Notes under the pieces: generated by a model | What the model was told of the DNA's origin: nothing | Seen by the model: only the letters and a program-made list of their open reading frames with translations | The model's database searches: none | Made by a program: the position numbers and the translations under genes | Part shown: positions 16,532-28,200 of the stretch, one piece after another | Position numbering within the stretch: position 1 is the stretch's first letter | Layout: each line of letters opens with the position of its first letter | From: Marinigracilibium pacificum | Lineage (GTDB): Bacteria > Bacteroidota > Bacteroidia > Cytophagales > Cyclobacteriaceae | DNA length: 64,000 nucleotides | Direction of reading: 5' to 3' | Assembly: GCF_012926615.1 (NCBI RefSeq) | Contig: NZ_JABBNU010000003.1 | Span: 402,848-466,847 of the forward strand

Positions 16532-19500
16532 AGCTTTCCCTCAGATTTATTTATAAAAAATGTTTTTAATTTATCATTGTAGCTACTCACAATAGCAACT
16601 TTACCTTTTATTGTATTGAATACTTCAATATCCCGAAAATCAGTAAAACCCAAATTAAGTGATTCAATTTTAAGCTGAGTTCCAATATCGGTAATACAAA
16701 TACCAGAATTAGCATCAAGCCTTCCAAATTCTGGTCTTAAACCATGGAAATTCCCAATAGCTATTACACCAGATTCTTCTTCATCTATTACCACTGAGGA
16801 GTTTATCGGGCCGTACTGGCCAGCAAGAGGCAGGTCATTTACTTGAGCACCTTTATCATCAAAAGATATCATCACGTTTGATAATGTAGTTAGTTCCTTC
16901 TCTTCTATTCCTTCAGTTCTCAGACCTTCCAACACCTTACTAACAGGTTGTTCACTAAATTCACTGTAAAATAAATATTTCTTTTTCAGTAATGGAAGTT
17001 CTGAAGTCAAAACGTTCTTTCCATATACAGTAAAATACTGATTTTCATAGTAATGAGCAAGAATTTGATCTATTGAACCATTTGCATTGAAATCACCAAC
17101 ATACATTTTTACAGGGTTCTTTGCCGAAACTCTGAGCTTTAGGTTCGGACTCATATTACCTAATAATACAGTTGTAGAGTTATCAGATTTTTTGAATAAA
17201 TTAACTGACCTCCATAAGCCTTTCAGGTTCTCAAGATTATCCGGTGTGATAACCTCAAAATTCTTTATTCCCCTCCTAAAAGATACTATCTTTGGAGACA
17301 TCCATTCACCAACTACCAATAATTCTGATCCATCAGAATCTTTGATAATATCTTCAAACAATGCATCAGTAATCATTCCTCCAAATGAAAGCCTGGTTAT
17401 AAAATCAAATGATTCCTTTTCTTTATCCCACGTAAACACTACAGCAGCTCCATCCCGACCATACTTTTGAATAACTGATCGTTCTCCTATAAACAAATCA
17501 ATATTCCCATCTAAATCAAAGTCTTCCAGAATCAATGCACCAACATTCAGGTGATTTTCGTTTTGTTTAAATGCATTTTTCCTTTTATAGGAATATTCAC
17601 CATCTTCACTTAGATAAACCCTGATCATATTCCCTTTATTCAGATCAGCTTCGACAAGTCCAGAACTCCCAAGTACAATATCAGGGATACCATCATTATT
17701 CAAATCCTCAATAACCATAGCAACATCTTCAAAGGCACTATCCTGTTCAATTGCTAAAATCGGCATATGAATAAAGGCCCCTGATTTATCCTGAATAAAT
17801 AAACGTGTTGGTTGTTGTCTACCTCCTGTTAAGAAAAAGTCCTCCAAACCATCACCATTCATATCATATTTAACAATCTCAGCCCCTTCTGTTGATGTCA
17901 TAAAAGGCTTTAATGACTCAGCAGCATACTCATTATAAAACTGGTCTTGATGATATACATCCCCATCAATAAAAGCATTACTCAATGAAGTAAATGAATA
18001 TCTGAAATTCCTATTTCTAGGATCTTCTACCAATTCAGCAGAGTTATCATATGTTATTATAATTTTATTACATCCACTAGACAGAGAAACTTCATGAATT
18101 CTGAATTTTTGTTCGCCAGGCCACTGGACAAATACTTTTGTTGATAAAGCCCCACTATCCAGGTTAAAAATCAATTCATTCGAAACTGAACTTTGCCATC
18201 CCTTATTGACATAGTGTTCTCTAAGCAAATACCCAGACTTATTTCCTACCAGTACTTTAGCTCCAATTCCATTTCTATTTTTAACCTCCGGGTTTAATAA
18301 ACTCAGTTTTAATATAGCTTTGGAATTGTCACATGGATTAGAAGTATTTTCAAGAATAGTTACTTCATCATTTATATTGTTAATCACCAGGTCAAGATCA
18401 CCATCATTATCAAGGTCTGAATAAGCTCCGCCAGTAGAATAAGTACTATCAGTGGATCCACTAAAGGTGTAATTCCTGATAAATCCACCTGCCTTATTTA
18501 AAAACAATGTGTTGGGGAATTTACCATCAGGCATTTTATTCATTGCCTCATTAAAAATAGAATCATTAAATTCATTCATCAATTTACTTACCCTGCTATT
18601 GGATATGAAATTGATGTAATCAAGATCATTCGGACGTTTCATTATTCCATTGGTAATAAAAATATCATTTGACCCATCCCCGTCAAAATCTGCGATTAGC
18701 GGTCCCCAGCTCCAGTCTGTTGCATCTACATTGCTTGCTACAGCAATATCCTTAAACGTTCCACCCTGATTTATTTGCAACGAATTACGAGGATTTTGCT
18801 CGTAGTAGCCAAAAGACCTCTTGAGTTTATATATTTCATAGCTATCATCTCCACCTGATCTTTTTAGTATACTCTCATCTTCCGGCATCATATCACATAC
18901 AAAAAGATCACTAAACCCGTCTCCATTTAAATCTCCAAAATCACTTCCCATGGAAAACCTTGAAGTATGCCCAAATCGTAGTTCTAATTCTTCCTTAAAA
19001 GTACCGTCTTTCTTGTTTATGTATAAATAATCATTTTCATGAAAATCATTAGCAACATAGATATCCGGATAACCGTCATTATTAACATCTGAAAAACTTA
19101 CAGATAATCCATAGCCAAGAGCAGAAGAATATATACCTGATTCTAATGTTCGATCATAAAATTTTCCATTTTCTTGAATAAACAGCCGATCTCCGGCTAG
19201 ATTATCCTGAACAGTTCTCTGAGTAGTCTTTCCATATGATCTAGCTGTATGTACAGAGTGATTTAGAAGATACATATCTAGATCGCCATCATTATCCGCA
19301 TCAAAAAAGCCTGCATGAGTAGAGTAGCCAGAAAAATCAAGTCCATACTCTTCAGCAGATTCGGTAAAAGTCAGGTCTCCATTATTGATATAAAGTTCAT
19401 TTCTTCCATGGAAAGCAAGAAATCCACTTACGTTACAGACATATAAATCCAGATATCCATCTCCATTAACATCAGCCATAACAGTACCCGTAGACCAGTT

Positions 19501-19863
19501 TCCCATTTTACCGATTCCTGCCTCACTTGTAATCTTCTTAAACTTCATTCCTCCAAGGTTCAAGTAAAGCTCATTTTGCTCCATATTGGAAGTCAGGAAA
19601 ATATCCGGGAGCGAATCATTATTAATATCACCTATGCTTACTCCTCCTCCATTATAATAATAGAGGTAATCAATAATGTTGAAAGAATCTCTTACTGTTA
19701 AGGAATTTTTGAAATCAACACCTGTTTTTTCTTTAGATAAATCATTAAAAATTCTATATTCAATAATATTCGATTGAGCACCAGGTTCATTATTAACTTT
19801 TCTATTGCAGGAAAAAACAATTGTAATACTTATCAAAAAAATGAATTTAAAAACCTTTGCCAT
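16528..19863 (-). CDS. Giant VCBS/FG-GAP repeat lipoprotein with ASPIC/UnbV domain (second of tandem pair)
   Basis: This 1111-residue lipoprotein (Cys19 in VFSCNRK) is built from FG-GAP/VCBS blades with calcium-binding DxNxDGxxD loops, for example DINNDSLPD, DVNGDGYLD, DADNDGDLD, DVNNDGYPD, DLNGDGFSD and DFDGDGSND in the first 430 residues, and DMNGDGLED, DLNNDGIPD and DFDLDGNID after 650. An ASPIC/UnbV-type module (GIGAKVLVG ... QWPGEQKFRI) separates the two propellers at about 545-605. These folds bind glycans or proteins outside the cell; no catalytic site is evident. It is a paralogue of the next gene upstream, 5 bp away, and overlaps the haloperoxidase-like gene by 4 bp. Confidence 0.85.
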   Translation of the reverse strand: MAKVFKFIFLISITIVFSCNRKVNNEPGAQSNIIEYRIFNDLSKEKTGVDFKNSLTVRDSFNIIDYLYYYNGGGVSIGDINNDSLPDIFLTSNMEQNELYLNLGGMKFKKITSEAGIGKMGNWSTGTVMADVNGDGYLDLYVCNVSGFLAFHGRNELYINNGDLTFTESAEEYGLDFSGYSTHAGFFDADNDGDLDMYLLNHSVHTARSYGKTTQRTVQDNLAGDRLFIQENGKFYDRTLESGIYSSALGYGLSVSFSDVNNDGYPDIYVANDFHENDYLYINKKDGTFKEELELRFGHTSRFSMGSDFGDLNGDGFSDLFVCDMMPEDESILKRSGGDDSYEIYKLKRSFGYYEQNPRNSLQINQGGTFKDIAVASNVDATDWSWGPLIADFDGDGSNDIFITNGIMKRPNDLDYINFISNSRVSKLMNEFNDSIFNEAMNKMPDGKFPNTLFLNKAGGFIRNYTFSGSTDSTYSTGGAYSDLDNDGDLDLVINNINDEVTILENTSNPCDNSKAILKLSLLNPEVKNRNGIGAKVLVGNKSGYLLREHYVNKGWQSSVSNELIFNLDSGALSTKVFVQWPGEQKFRIHEVSLSSGCNKIIITYDNSAELVEDPRNRNFRYSFTSLSNAFIDGDVYHQDQFYNEYAAESLKPFMTSTEGAEIVKYDMNGDGLEDFFLTGGRQQPTRLFIQDKSGAFIHMPILAIEQDSAFEDVAMVIEDLNNDGIPDIVLGSSGLVEADLNKGNMIRVYLSEDGEYSYKRKNAFKQNENHLNVGALILEDFDLDGNIDLFIGERSVIQKYGRDGAAVVFTWDKEKESFDFITRLSFGGMITDALFEDIIKDSDGSELLVVGEWMSPKIVSFRRGIKNFEVITPDNLENLKGLWRSVNLFKKSDNSTTVLLGNMSPNLKLRVSAKNPVKMYVGDFNANGSIDQILAHYYENQYFTVYGKNVLTSELPLLKKKYLFYSEFSEQPVSKVLEGLRTEGIEEKELTTLSNVMISFDDKGAQVNDLPLAGQYGPINSSVVIDEEESGVIAIGNFHGLRPEFGRLDANSGICITDIGTQLKIESLNLGFTDFRDIEVFNTIKGKVAIVSSYNDKLKTFFINKSEGKL

Positions 19864-19868
19864 ACTGA

Positions 19869-22800
19869 TTAATCTTTGCTGATGGAGGGAGTTTGAGTCT
19901 CAATTCTAAATAATGACAGAGGTCCATTATTATTTGCATTTACTAAAAATAAATCACCTCCCTGATTTAACAATTTCAAGTCTCTCACTGCCCCAGGTAA
20001 ATTCAGTCCAGTAATTGAATTCGGAATTACTTCAAACTCATCATAATTATGATTATATATCAAAAGAGTTCCAAATGATGCATCATAGGCTCCAATCTCT
20101 GGTTTAACTTCCATAAAATTTCCTCCCAGTAATATCTCTAATTTACCATCATTGTTAACATCTAAAAAAACCGAACTTTCTACAGTACTAAACTGAGCTT
20201 GATCAGGAAAAGGTTTCCATTTAAAACCATTATCCTTTTGAAAAAGAACTCCACTTGATAAATTACTTATTGAAAGGTCGATTGCAGAATTTAATCCTTC
20301 TCCAAAAATTTGTTGAACTGTCTTATTCTTAAAATCATTATATTTAAGAAATCTTTTATTAAGATAGGGCATTTGCTTAACCAGATCATGTCTTAATGCT
20401 GTTGGATATAATTTACCACCCTTCTGATACTGTGCAAAAACGTGATCTACTGCACCATTTTTATCAAAATCATTTATGAACAAATGTAATGGCTGATTGA
20501 CAGAAGCCTGAAATCTGGTATTTAAACCCAGATTACCTAAAATAATATCGGTTTTACCATCTTTATTAATATCTTCCAGATTTACTGACCTGTACCATCC
20601 ACTTAATTCATGCTTATTTTCGAAGGAAATTATAAATCCCTTATTCTTATTCATTAAAATAACTGGAGACATCCACTCACCAACAACTACCAGATCCGGA
20701 TACTCATCATCGTTTATATAACCTACCTTCAAATCGGTTATCATTCCAAGATGACTTTTTAAATCTTTTGGGAGTTTGTTCGATGAATCTACAAATTTCC
20801 CATGACCGGTATTCTCCAAAAGAATAATATTTGAAGGTGCTCCTATTCCAACAACTGAATAACGTTCTGCAATAATTAAATCATAATCACCATCAAGGTC
20901 AAAATCAATAATATCAACAGATGAAGACGATGATGGATTATTTCTATTAGGTAAATTCCCGGTTGCATTCGAAAAACCTCCTTTTCCATCATTTAATAAC
21001 AAAACATCTTCAACTTGTGCAGAATATATATCATATTCTCTTCCACCTCTAGCTATGAATATATCTAGATCATTATCATTATCTGCATCAAAGAGCACAG
21101 CATCAACATCTTCACCCTCTTTAAGTTTAAATAATATTTCTGGTGTAACAATTGTATAACCACCTGATAATGATCCTAATATAATTTGTGAAGAATTACC
21201 CTTTGCTCCTCCTAAAAAGAAATCACTTATTCCATCTCCATTTATATCACCAATTGAAAGCGCAGGACCTTCTGTTGACCTCATATTATACACAAGTCGA
21301 TCCTTATCAAAATCAACAAATCTATTTTCCTTATGTTGGGTAATAATCACCTCATCGGTGAAAATTTCTATTGAAGGATTACCTTGAATAAATGGTTTAT
21401 GAGAAACTGTTTCTGATTTAATGATTGTATTTAGATTATTTAATTCAGTAGACGTTACCTTTTGCCATGACATGTCAGGCCATTGCACCCAGACTGAATC
21501 AATTTGCGAGTATTTGCCCAACCCAAAATTAGCCCTGATATCTGAACAAGATTGAAACCCGCGAACTGGGACTATAATCTGATTTTGATAATTACTATTG
21601 TACCATATATGAATTATAGCACCTACCGCATTTATATTTCCTGAGCCTGGTTGTTTTAAGAGAAACTTAATAAAATTCGTTGAGTCTTTTTGTATCGTTT
21701 TATTTTCATATACAAAAGCATTCATTTCATTATTATTAATTACCAGATCAAGATCACCATCATTATCAAGATCACCATAAGCAGACCCATTACTAAAAGA
21801 AGGTGTACTCAGTCCCCAGTCAGATGATTTTTCATCGAATTTTAGTCCATTCAAATTTTTAAATATCTGATTAGGAATTTTTTGTTCTGGTATTAAATCA
21901 ATAAGTTCCTTATAATCTATTTTACCTCCTTCAAGAATCTTTTGAGTTACATTTTTGTTGGAAATATAGGTGATAAAATCCAGATCAGTCATATCCTTTA
22001 AAATGCCATTTGACACAAATAGATCTTTCAGACCATCATTATCAAAGTCGGCTAATAAAGCTCCCCAACTCCAGTCTGTAGCTTCAACACCAGCAAATCT
22101 ACCAATCTCGCTAAAATTAGCTCCATTGTTTAAATGCAAGGCATTCCTGGTGTATTGTCGTCCGTAACCGTTTTCCCAGTTGTACGTATACTTATCCCAG
22201 TTCTCAAAAGTCGTTTTCGACTTATACCTCTGATAATCAGATGGAAGCATGTCTGTAACGAAAATATCTTGCCTGCCATCATTGTTGATATCAGCCATAT
22301 CTGCTCCCATAGATGTAAGGGACATTGATTTAAGGTAATTGTCTTGAGATTCAGTAAAAGTGCCATCACCATTATTTATATAAATATAATCATGCTCAAA
22401 GAAATCATTAGAAATAAAAAGATCTATCCAGCCATCATTATTTATATCTCCTGCAGTTACTCCCAGTCCAAACCCAATAACTGAGCCATAAATACCTGCT
22501 TCTTCACTTACATCAACATATTTCCCATTATCATTTCTAAGTAATTTATCTCCACCCTCAGGATCCCTTTTAGGTCTTTCATTCCTCCTTAAATCAAAAC
22601 TTCCGATTGCTTGATAAGAGTTGTTTAACAGATATACATCAAGGTCATCATCATTATCATAATCAAAAAATAATGCATGAGTACCATAACCAGAGTCATT
22701 CAAATTATATTCTTTTGCCTTCTCAATAAAAGTATTATCTCCTTGATTAATGAACAATTCATTTTGTTTATCATCACCCTTGATATCACCGGAATTACAC

Positions 22801-23228
22801 ACATATATATCAAGAAATCCATCGGCATTTATATCTACAAGTGTTACACCAGTAGACCATGATTTTGATCCGGCAGTGCCTGATTCCTGAGTTATATTTT
22901 TAAATTTCAGGTTACCAAGGTTAAGGTATAATGAATTGGCACCCATATTTGAAACCATATAAATATCCAGTAACCCGTCATTATTTATATCACCTAGTCC
23001 GACTCCACCTCCATTATAAAAGTTCCTATAGGTATAAATATTAAAATCCTCATCATATTTGAGTGTATTATTAAAGTCAATTCCTGTAATATCAGGAGAT
23101 AATAATTCAAACCTCAAGACTTTATCACTTTCATTCTTTTTATCACATGAAAAACAAAAAATCAATAATGAAAAAAACAGAAACAGCGATAATAGTTTTA
23201 AACCTATTATTTTAATTTTGCTACACAT
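19869..23228 (-). CDS. Giant VCBS/FG-GAP repeat lipoprotein with ASPIC/UnbV domain (first of tandem pair)
   Basis: This 1119-residue lipoprotein (Cys28 in FCFSCDKK) has the same plan as its neighbour. A first beta-propeller carries DINNDGLLD, DINADGFLD, DYDNDDDLD, DINNDGWID, DINNDGRQD and DFDNDGLKD loops. An ASPIC/UnbV-like module follows at about 545-605 (NAVGAIIHIW ... FGLGKYSQIDSVWVQWPD). A second propeller after 650 has DINGDGISD, DADNDNDLD, DFDLDGDYD and DINKDGKTD. The start overlaps the end of the small lipoprotein gene by 22 bp. The two VCBS proteins probably arose by duplication and may form a surface pair. The ligand is unknown. Confidence 0.85.
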   Translation of the reverse strand: MCSKIKIIGLKLLSLFLFFSLLIFCFSCDKKNESDKVLRFELLSPDITGIDFNNTLKYDEDFNIYTYRNFYNGGGVGLGDINNDGLLDIYMVSNMGANSLYLNLGNLKFKNITQESGTAGSKSWSTGVTLVDINADGFLDIYVCNSGDIKGDDKQNELFINQGDNTFIEKAKEYNLNDSGYGTHALFFDYDNDDDLDVYLLNNSYQAIGSFDLRRNERPKRDPEGGDKLLRNDNGKYVDVSEEAGIYGSVIGFGLGVTAGDINNDGWIDLFISNDFFEHDYIYINNGDGTFTESQDNYLKSMSLTSMGADMADINNDGRQDIFVTDMLPSDYQRYKSKTTFENWDKYTYNWENGYGRQYTRNALHLNNGANFSEIGRFAGVEATDWSWGALLADFDNDGLKDLFVSNGILKDMTDLDFITYISNKNVTQKILEGGKIDYKELIDLIPEQKIPNQIFKNLNGLKFDEKSSDWGLSTPSFSNGSAYGDLDNDGDLDLVINNNEMNAFVYENKTIQKDSTNFIKFLLKQPGSGNINAVGAIIHIWYNSNYQNQIIVPVRGFQSCSDIRANFGLGKYSQIDSVWVQWPDMSWQKVTSTELNNLNTIIKSETVSHKPFIQGNPSIEIFTDEVIITQHKENRFVDFDKDRLVYNMRSTEGPALSIGDINGDGISDFFLGGAKGNSSQIILGSLSGGYTIVTPEILFKLKEGEDVDAVLFDADNDNDLDIFIARGGREYDIYSAQVEDVLLLNDGKGGFSNATGNLPNRNNPSSSSSVDIIDFDLDGDYDLIIAERYSVVGIGAPSNIILLENTGHGKFVDSSNKLPKDLKSHLGMITDLKVGYINDDEYPDLVVVGEWMSPVILMNKNKGFIISFENKHELSGWYRSVNLEDINKDGKTDIILGNLGLNTRFQASVNQPLHLFINDFDKNGAVDHVFAQYQKGGKLYPTALRHDLVKQMPYLNKRFLKYNDFKNKTVQQIFGEGLNSAIDLSISNLSSGVLFQKDNGFKWKPFPDQAQFSTVESSVFLDVNNDGKLEILLGGNFMEVKPEIGAYDASFGTLLIYNHNYDEFEVIPNSITGLNLPGAVRDLKLLNQGGDLFLVNANNNGPLSLFRIETQTPSISKD

Positions 23229-23713
23229 TTTGTTTCGAATTTCCCTTCGGGTTGAAGTGTAATAAGGATAGCATCATCCTGATAATAAAAGTTATTTTTC
23301 GATTCTTCAGATCTTATCAATTCTACATGAAAGATTTCTCCAATTAACAGTCTGGATTGTTGAAGTTGAAAATTTTGATCTAGTTCCTTATTCCAGGGGG
23401 ACCATTGTGGAAAGCCAAAATACAATGTAAACTGGTTTATTAATTGATTCTCGTAATCAGGAAAAAAATTCAAATCAACCTGGTATTTCATTGAATCAAT
23501 TTTATGGTAGACACTTATACCTTTCCAACCTTGCCTTATCTCACCTTTAAGATTATACACTGTGCAAGAATCGATAAAAGCATCCCTGTCCATACCATAC
23601 CCTACTCCAAAGAATAGAGGCTTGCTAACATCAAATGGAGACTGTTTATCAAACTCCTCACCTCCGTCAAGACCACATGAAGTAATCAAAAGTATCAACA
23701 ATACATATCTCAT
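23207..23713 (-). CDS. Small lipoprotein of unknown function in the SusCD/VCBS operon
   Basis: I start this gene at ATG 23713 (MRYVLLILLITSCGLD) because that gives a clean lipoprotein signal with Cys13; an upstream in-frame codon would add 13 residues that break the pattern. The mature protein (about 155 residues) is mixed alpha/beta, with FFGVGYGMDRDAFIDSC, NFFPDYENQLINQFTLYFGFPQW and a C-terminal DDAILITLQPEG. I recognise no family. It lies 73 bp after susD and overlaps the first VCBS gene by 22 bp, so it belongs to the operon and probably to the same outer-membrane machine. Confidence 0.65.
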   Translation of the reverse strand: MRYVLLILLITSCGLDGGEEFDKQSPFDVSKPLFFGVGYGMDRDAFIDSCTVYNLKGEIRQGWKGISVYHKIDSMKYQVDLNFFPDYENQLINQFTLYFGFPQWSPWNKELDQNFQLQQSRLLIGEIFHVELIRSEESKNNFYYQDDAILITLQPEGKFETKCVAKLK

Positions 23714-23786
23714 AATAATAAAATTGTATTTGAATAAAATATGGCCCAGCAAAATTGCTGAGCCATATCAAATTAAATTTTATAAT

Positions 23787-25262
23787 TTAGTAACCAGGAT
23801 TCTGAGTTAAATTTGAATTGGCTACTATTTGAGATTGCGGTATCGGATACAAATTCTTGTTTGCACTTTGAGGTGTCTTTTCCCACCAACTTTGAGAAGT
23901 AAATTTACCGAACCTGATTAGATCTTGACGTCTATGGGCTTCAGCAAACAATTCTCTAGCACGCTCATCAAGAATCAAATCAAGATTAACACTAGATACA
24001 ACTGGCAGTCCAGCTCTTGTACGAACTTCATTTAATGGTACAAGTGCATCAGATGCTCTATTTAGTCTAAATAATGCCTCTGCTTTCATTAGCATGATAT
24101 CAGCTAGCCTGAAAATAGGGAAATCATTAGACATGTTTTGACCGGTGGACAAAGTAAATTCATACTTGCCTATTCTTGCACCATCAACTTCTGTTGCAGT
24201 TAATAATCCAGCTATCGATGGAGTTAGAATCAAATCATTATTCTGAGTACCATAAGTAATTACTTCACCATCAACAAGAGAAATTTGAGGCCCATAAATA
24301 AATGAGCCTTTACGGGAATCAGCATCATCAAACTTGTTAAAATACTCTTCTACAGCACAGAAACCATTCCACGGATTATTATCATAAGGGAAATCAGGTT
24401 CTGTCATAGCATAATGTAGAGTCATTTGCCCCATCAAAAATCCTTCAAGCTGATCCTTATCATAAGGTATAACCCATATATTTTCATTTGACCCTTCATT
24501 ATTGGTTACAAAGTTTGAAAAGAAATCCTCAGATAAGGAATATGGACCATTATTAATTATCTCCTCACATGCATCTAATGCCTTTTGCCATTCTGCATTA
24601 CCTGTGTACACTTCAGCATTCAAGTATACTTTAGCTAATGTAGCTAAAGCTACCCACTTATTCATACGACCATAAGTATCAGAAACATCTTCACTTAACT
24701 CTGGAATCGTTGCTTCAAGCTCTGCTACCACAAAATCATAAACTTCTTGCCTTGTTGCTCTGGATGGATTTGCTTCATCCTTATTCTCTTCTGTTACTAA
24801 TGGAACACCACCAAACAAATCCATAAGCATATAATAACTCCATGCTCGAAGTGCTCTAACTTCTGCTAAACCTTCTGGATTAATTGCAAATTGATCATAA
24901 TCAGAATTCACATCAGCTACAATACCATAAAGGGTATTCCATACAGAACTGATTATTGTTTCGTTAGGATCGAAATCCTGAGTGTGAATTTTTCTCCATC
25001 TACCTCCATCATCCCAGTTTGTTCCACGAGTGGGCACTGTTATTGCATCAGTAGACACTTCCTGTAAGGTAAATATGTGTTCATTCCCCATGAATGGTGA
25101 TAAATCACTATAAATCCCTAAAACTACTGCTTTAATTTGCTTCGGATCTGAATATACTTCCTCAGTTGATAACCAGTCAAATTTTTCTGGTTCAGCTTCC
25201 ATACAACCACTTACTCCTAATAGAGTAAATACTCCCACAATAATTAAATTCTTTATTTTCAT
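23787..25262 (-). CDS. SusD/RagB-family surface lipoprotein
   Basis: This 491-residue lipoprotein (Cys20 in GVSGCMEAE) shows the SusD fold: N-terminal TPR-like helices, with the typical RALRAWSYYMLMDLFGGVPLV near 128-148. The C-terminal RagB/SusD domain contains LMKAEALFRLNRASDALVPLNEVRTRAGLP and the closing LDERARELFAEAHRRQDLIRFGKF. SusD proteins act as a ligand-binding lid on the SusC pore. The gene starts 4 bp after the susC stop. The substrate of this pair is not shown by the sequence. Confidence 0.95.
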   Translation of the reverse strand: MKIKNLIIVGVFTLLGVSGCMEAEPEKFDWLSTEEVYSDPKQIKAVVLGIYSDLSPFMGNEHIFTLQEVSTDAITVPTRGTNWDDGGRWRKIHTQDFDPNETIISSVWNTLYGIVADVNSDYDQFAINPEGLAEVRALRAWSYYMLMDLFGGVPLVTEENKDEANPSRATRQEVYDFVVAELEATIPELSEDVSDTYGRMNKWVALATLAKVYLNAEVYTGNAEWQKALDACEEIINNGPYSLSEDFFSNFVTNNEGSNENIWVIPYDKDQLEGFLMGQMTLHYAMTEPDFPYDNNPWNGFCAVEEYFNKFDDADSRKGSFIYGPQISLVDGEVITYGTQNNDLILTPSIAGLLTATEVDGARIGKYEFTLSTGQNMSNDFPIFRLADIMLMKAEALFRLNRASDALVPLNEVRTRAGLPVVSSVNLDLILDERARELFAEAHRRQDLIRFGKFTSQSWWEKTPQSANKNLYPIPQSQIVANSNLTQNPGY

Positions 25263-25266
25263 AACT

Positions 25267-28200
25267 TTAGAATGTTAAGTTAAGTCCTACTAAAAATGTT
25301 CTAGTTCTAGACCAGGTAGTATTGCGATCTTCTATTCCTGCCGCTAAAGGTCCATCAGAATTATACCTGACTTCCGGACTTACCCCTGAATATCCAGTAA
25401 TGTAGAAAAGATTCTGCCCAGTAACATACACCCTGCACCTATCAAGCCAGGATCTGTTTGTAGTATTAAAGTTATATCCAATAGTAGCATTATCTAGAGT
25501 AATGAAGGATGCATCTTCAACAAAGTAATCATTAATATTTTGTACTGCAGCATTATCAAGTGCTAACAATTCTTCAACAGAAGCAAGTACATTTCCAGCT
25601 GCAATCTGCGCTGGAACCTGATAATAAACTCTATGTTGACTTAAAATATCATGACCAACTGCTCCCCTAAAAAAGAAGTTAAAGTCAAAGTTTTTATAAA
25701 CAAAACTATTTGTCCAACCAAAAGTGAAATCAGGCATTCCATTACCTATTTTAGTTTTATCAAAATCATTGATTATACCATCACCATTGATATCTTCTCG
25801 TAACCATTGACCATCTCCATCAATTCCAATCAACTTAAATCCCCATAAATCACCAACTTCTCCTCCTTCAAAAACTCTTGCGAAAGTTTGTCCAGACAAT
25901 CCTGGGGAACCAGCTCCTACTTTATCTACGAAACCTCCATCACCAGCTAATTCTAAAATCTCAGCTTTTACATGGGCAAAATTTATTCCTGTTGTATAAC
26001 TAAAATCTGTATTATTAACCACCTGGTAATTTAACGCAATTTCAACTCCTGAGTTTCTTATACTACCAGCGTTAATAACTGTTGTTGGCGCTCTATTTGG
26101 TGGCACGGCAACATTTTGTCTTTCAATAAAATCTTTAGTATCTCTAACATACCAGTCGATGGTACCCGATAACCTTGATTCAAATAAAGCGAAATCCACA
26201 CCAACATTAAATTCGGATTTTTCTTCCCATTTTAAATCTTCATTATCATTTTGAATTGGGGTATAACTTGGCACCCAATCAGGAGTTCCTGTAGGATTTA
26301 TATTTTGCCAATTACGAAATTCATATTTTAAGAAATATAGATCATCTTCATTTGGCAAGTTACCTGTAACACCATACCCTACTCTTAATTTCAAAATATC
26401 AAATGATGATAAATTAGCAAGTCTAGCAATATCAATTCCAGCACTCACTCCTGGAAATAATCCATATCTATTATCTGGTCCAAACCTTGATGAACCTTCA
26501 TATCTACCCGAAAGAGTTAAGAAAACTGCATCTTTATAATTTATTGATGCTCTGGCAAAAAGAGCTGTCAAAGTATTAGAGTTTTTATAAGAAGTTGGTG
26601 CAGTAACTCTTAAAGAATTGTCATCAGAAACCTGCCAACTTAAGGCAGTTTGCATATTATGGTATGAAAATCCATATCTTGCCAATCCTTCACCAAAAAT
26701 ATTATCTCCAACTGCCTGAAAATATTGATATGAATAACCAGCTGTTACATTTAAGTTAAAGTCACCAAAATCATCAAAATAATTCAGATATGCTTCAAAC
26801 AAATCATTTGAATTTTGATTTGTATACCTGCTCATTGTACCTCCAGAAGCAATTGCATCATCCAGGGGTGTAAACTGTGACACTACCTTACCTCCATATT
26901 CATCAAAAGTAGTATTTGAATATTGAATTACTCCTAATAAATTATCAGTAAAATTTAAGTTTAATTTGGTAGTAAAAAATATTCTTTCAGTTTTATTCTC
27001 ATTGATAATATTTTCAACAAGATTAACCGGGTTGAATTGATTAAAAATGTTTGGAGTTTCAAAGTATCCTCCAAAATTCCTGTCAGCTCCATAAAATAAA
27101 CTATCAGCTTCACTCCAGCGAACTGGAGCAGTCGGATTAAAAACAACTGCACTTCCAAAAGCTCTGTCCTCACCAAACTTATTTTCTCTTTTTGTAGAAG
27201 CAAATTGAACACTAACAGTAGCAAAATCATCAAATAAATTTTGATCAAGGTTTAAACGAACAGAATGTTGTTTCAAACCAGTACCCTTTAACATTCCCTG
27301 TACATCACGATAAGTGTAAGATACTCTATATTTAGTCTGACTATTTCCACCACCAACTGCAATATTATGAGACTGTGAAAATCCAGTTTCTCTAGTTATT
27401 TCATCTAACCAGTCTGTACTGCTTCCATAGTCGGCTGGCCTTCTTGGATCACCTTCAGGAAACACCTCATTTCCAAGTCTAATGTACTCTTCCGCAGATA
27501 ATACTTCTACTCTATTGGCAATGCTTTCGAATGAAGTGAAACCATTATAATCAACTTTAGCTTCACCTGATTGCCCTGATTTTGTTGTAACGATAATTAC
27601 ACCTGAAGATGCTCTAGTTCCATAAATCGCTGCTGCCGAACCATCTTTTAATACATCAATAGATTCGATATCATTAGGATCAACAGAATTCAGGTCTCCT
27701 CCAATCACACCGTCAATTACAACTAATGGAGAAGTATTAGAACCTGAAGTTGACACTCCTCTTAATTGGATATTATATCCTGCAAAAGGGTTTCCCGGAT
27801 TAGGAGAAGAAATATTCAAACCAGCAACTTTACCTTGTAACAACTGAGCCGGATTAGATATATTACCTTTATTAAATGATTCTTCATCAACGCTGGTTAT
27901 CGCAGAAGTTACTTCCTTCTTTTCCTGGATACCGTATCCAACTACTACCACTTCTGATAATGCTTGAATATCTTCGACTAAGGTAATATCAATACTTGTT
28001 CTTCCGTTTACAGGAATTTCCTGCTTCTCAAATCCAACAGATGAAAAAACCAAAATGGCATCACTCGCTACAGTTACCGAATAATTACCCATTACGTCTG
28101 TCACCGCACCGTTAGTTGTTCCTTTTTCCATTACGTTAACAGCAGGAAGACCCTCGCCATTAAAATCAGAAACCACCCCGGAAACAGTGATTGTTTGTGC

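Noticed and set aside
22130..22372. Overlapping ORFs inside the VCBS genes, on both strands
   Set aside because: They are shadows of the repetitive VCBS coding sequence and lack starts with ribosome sites.
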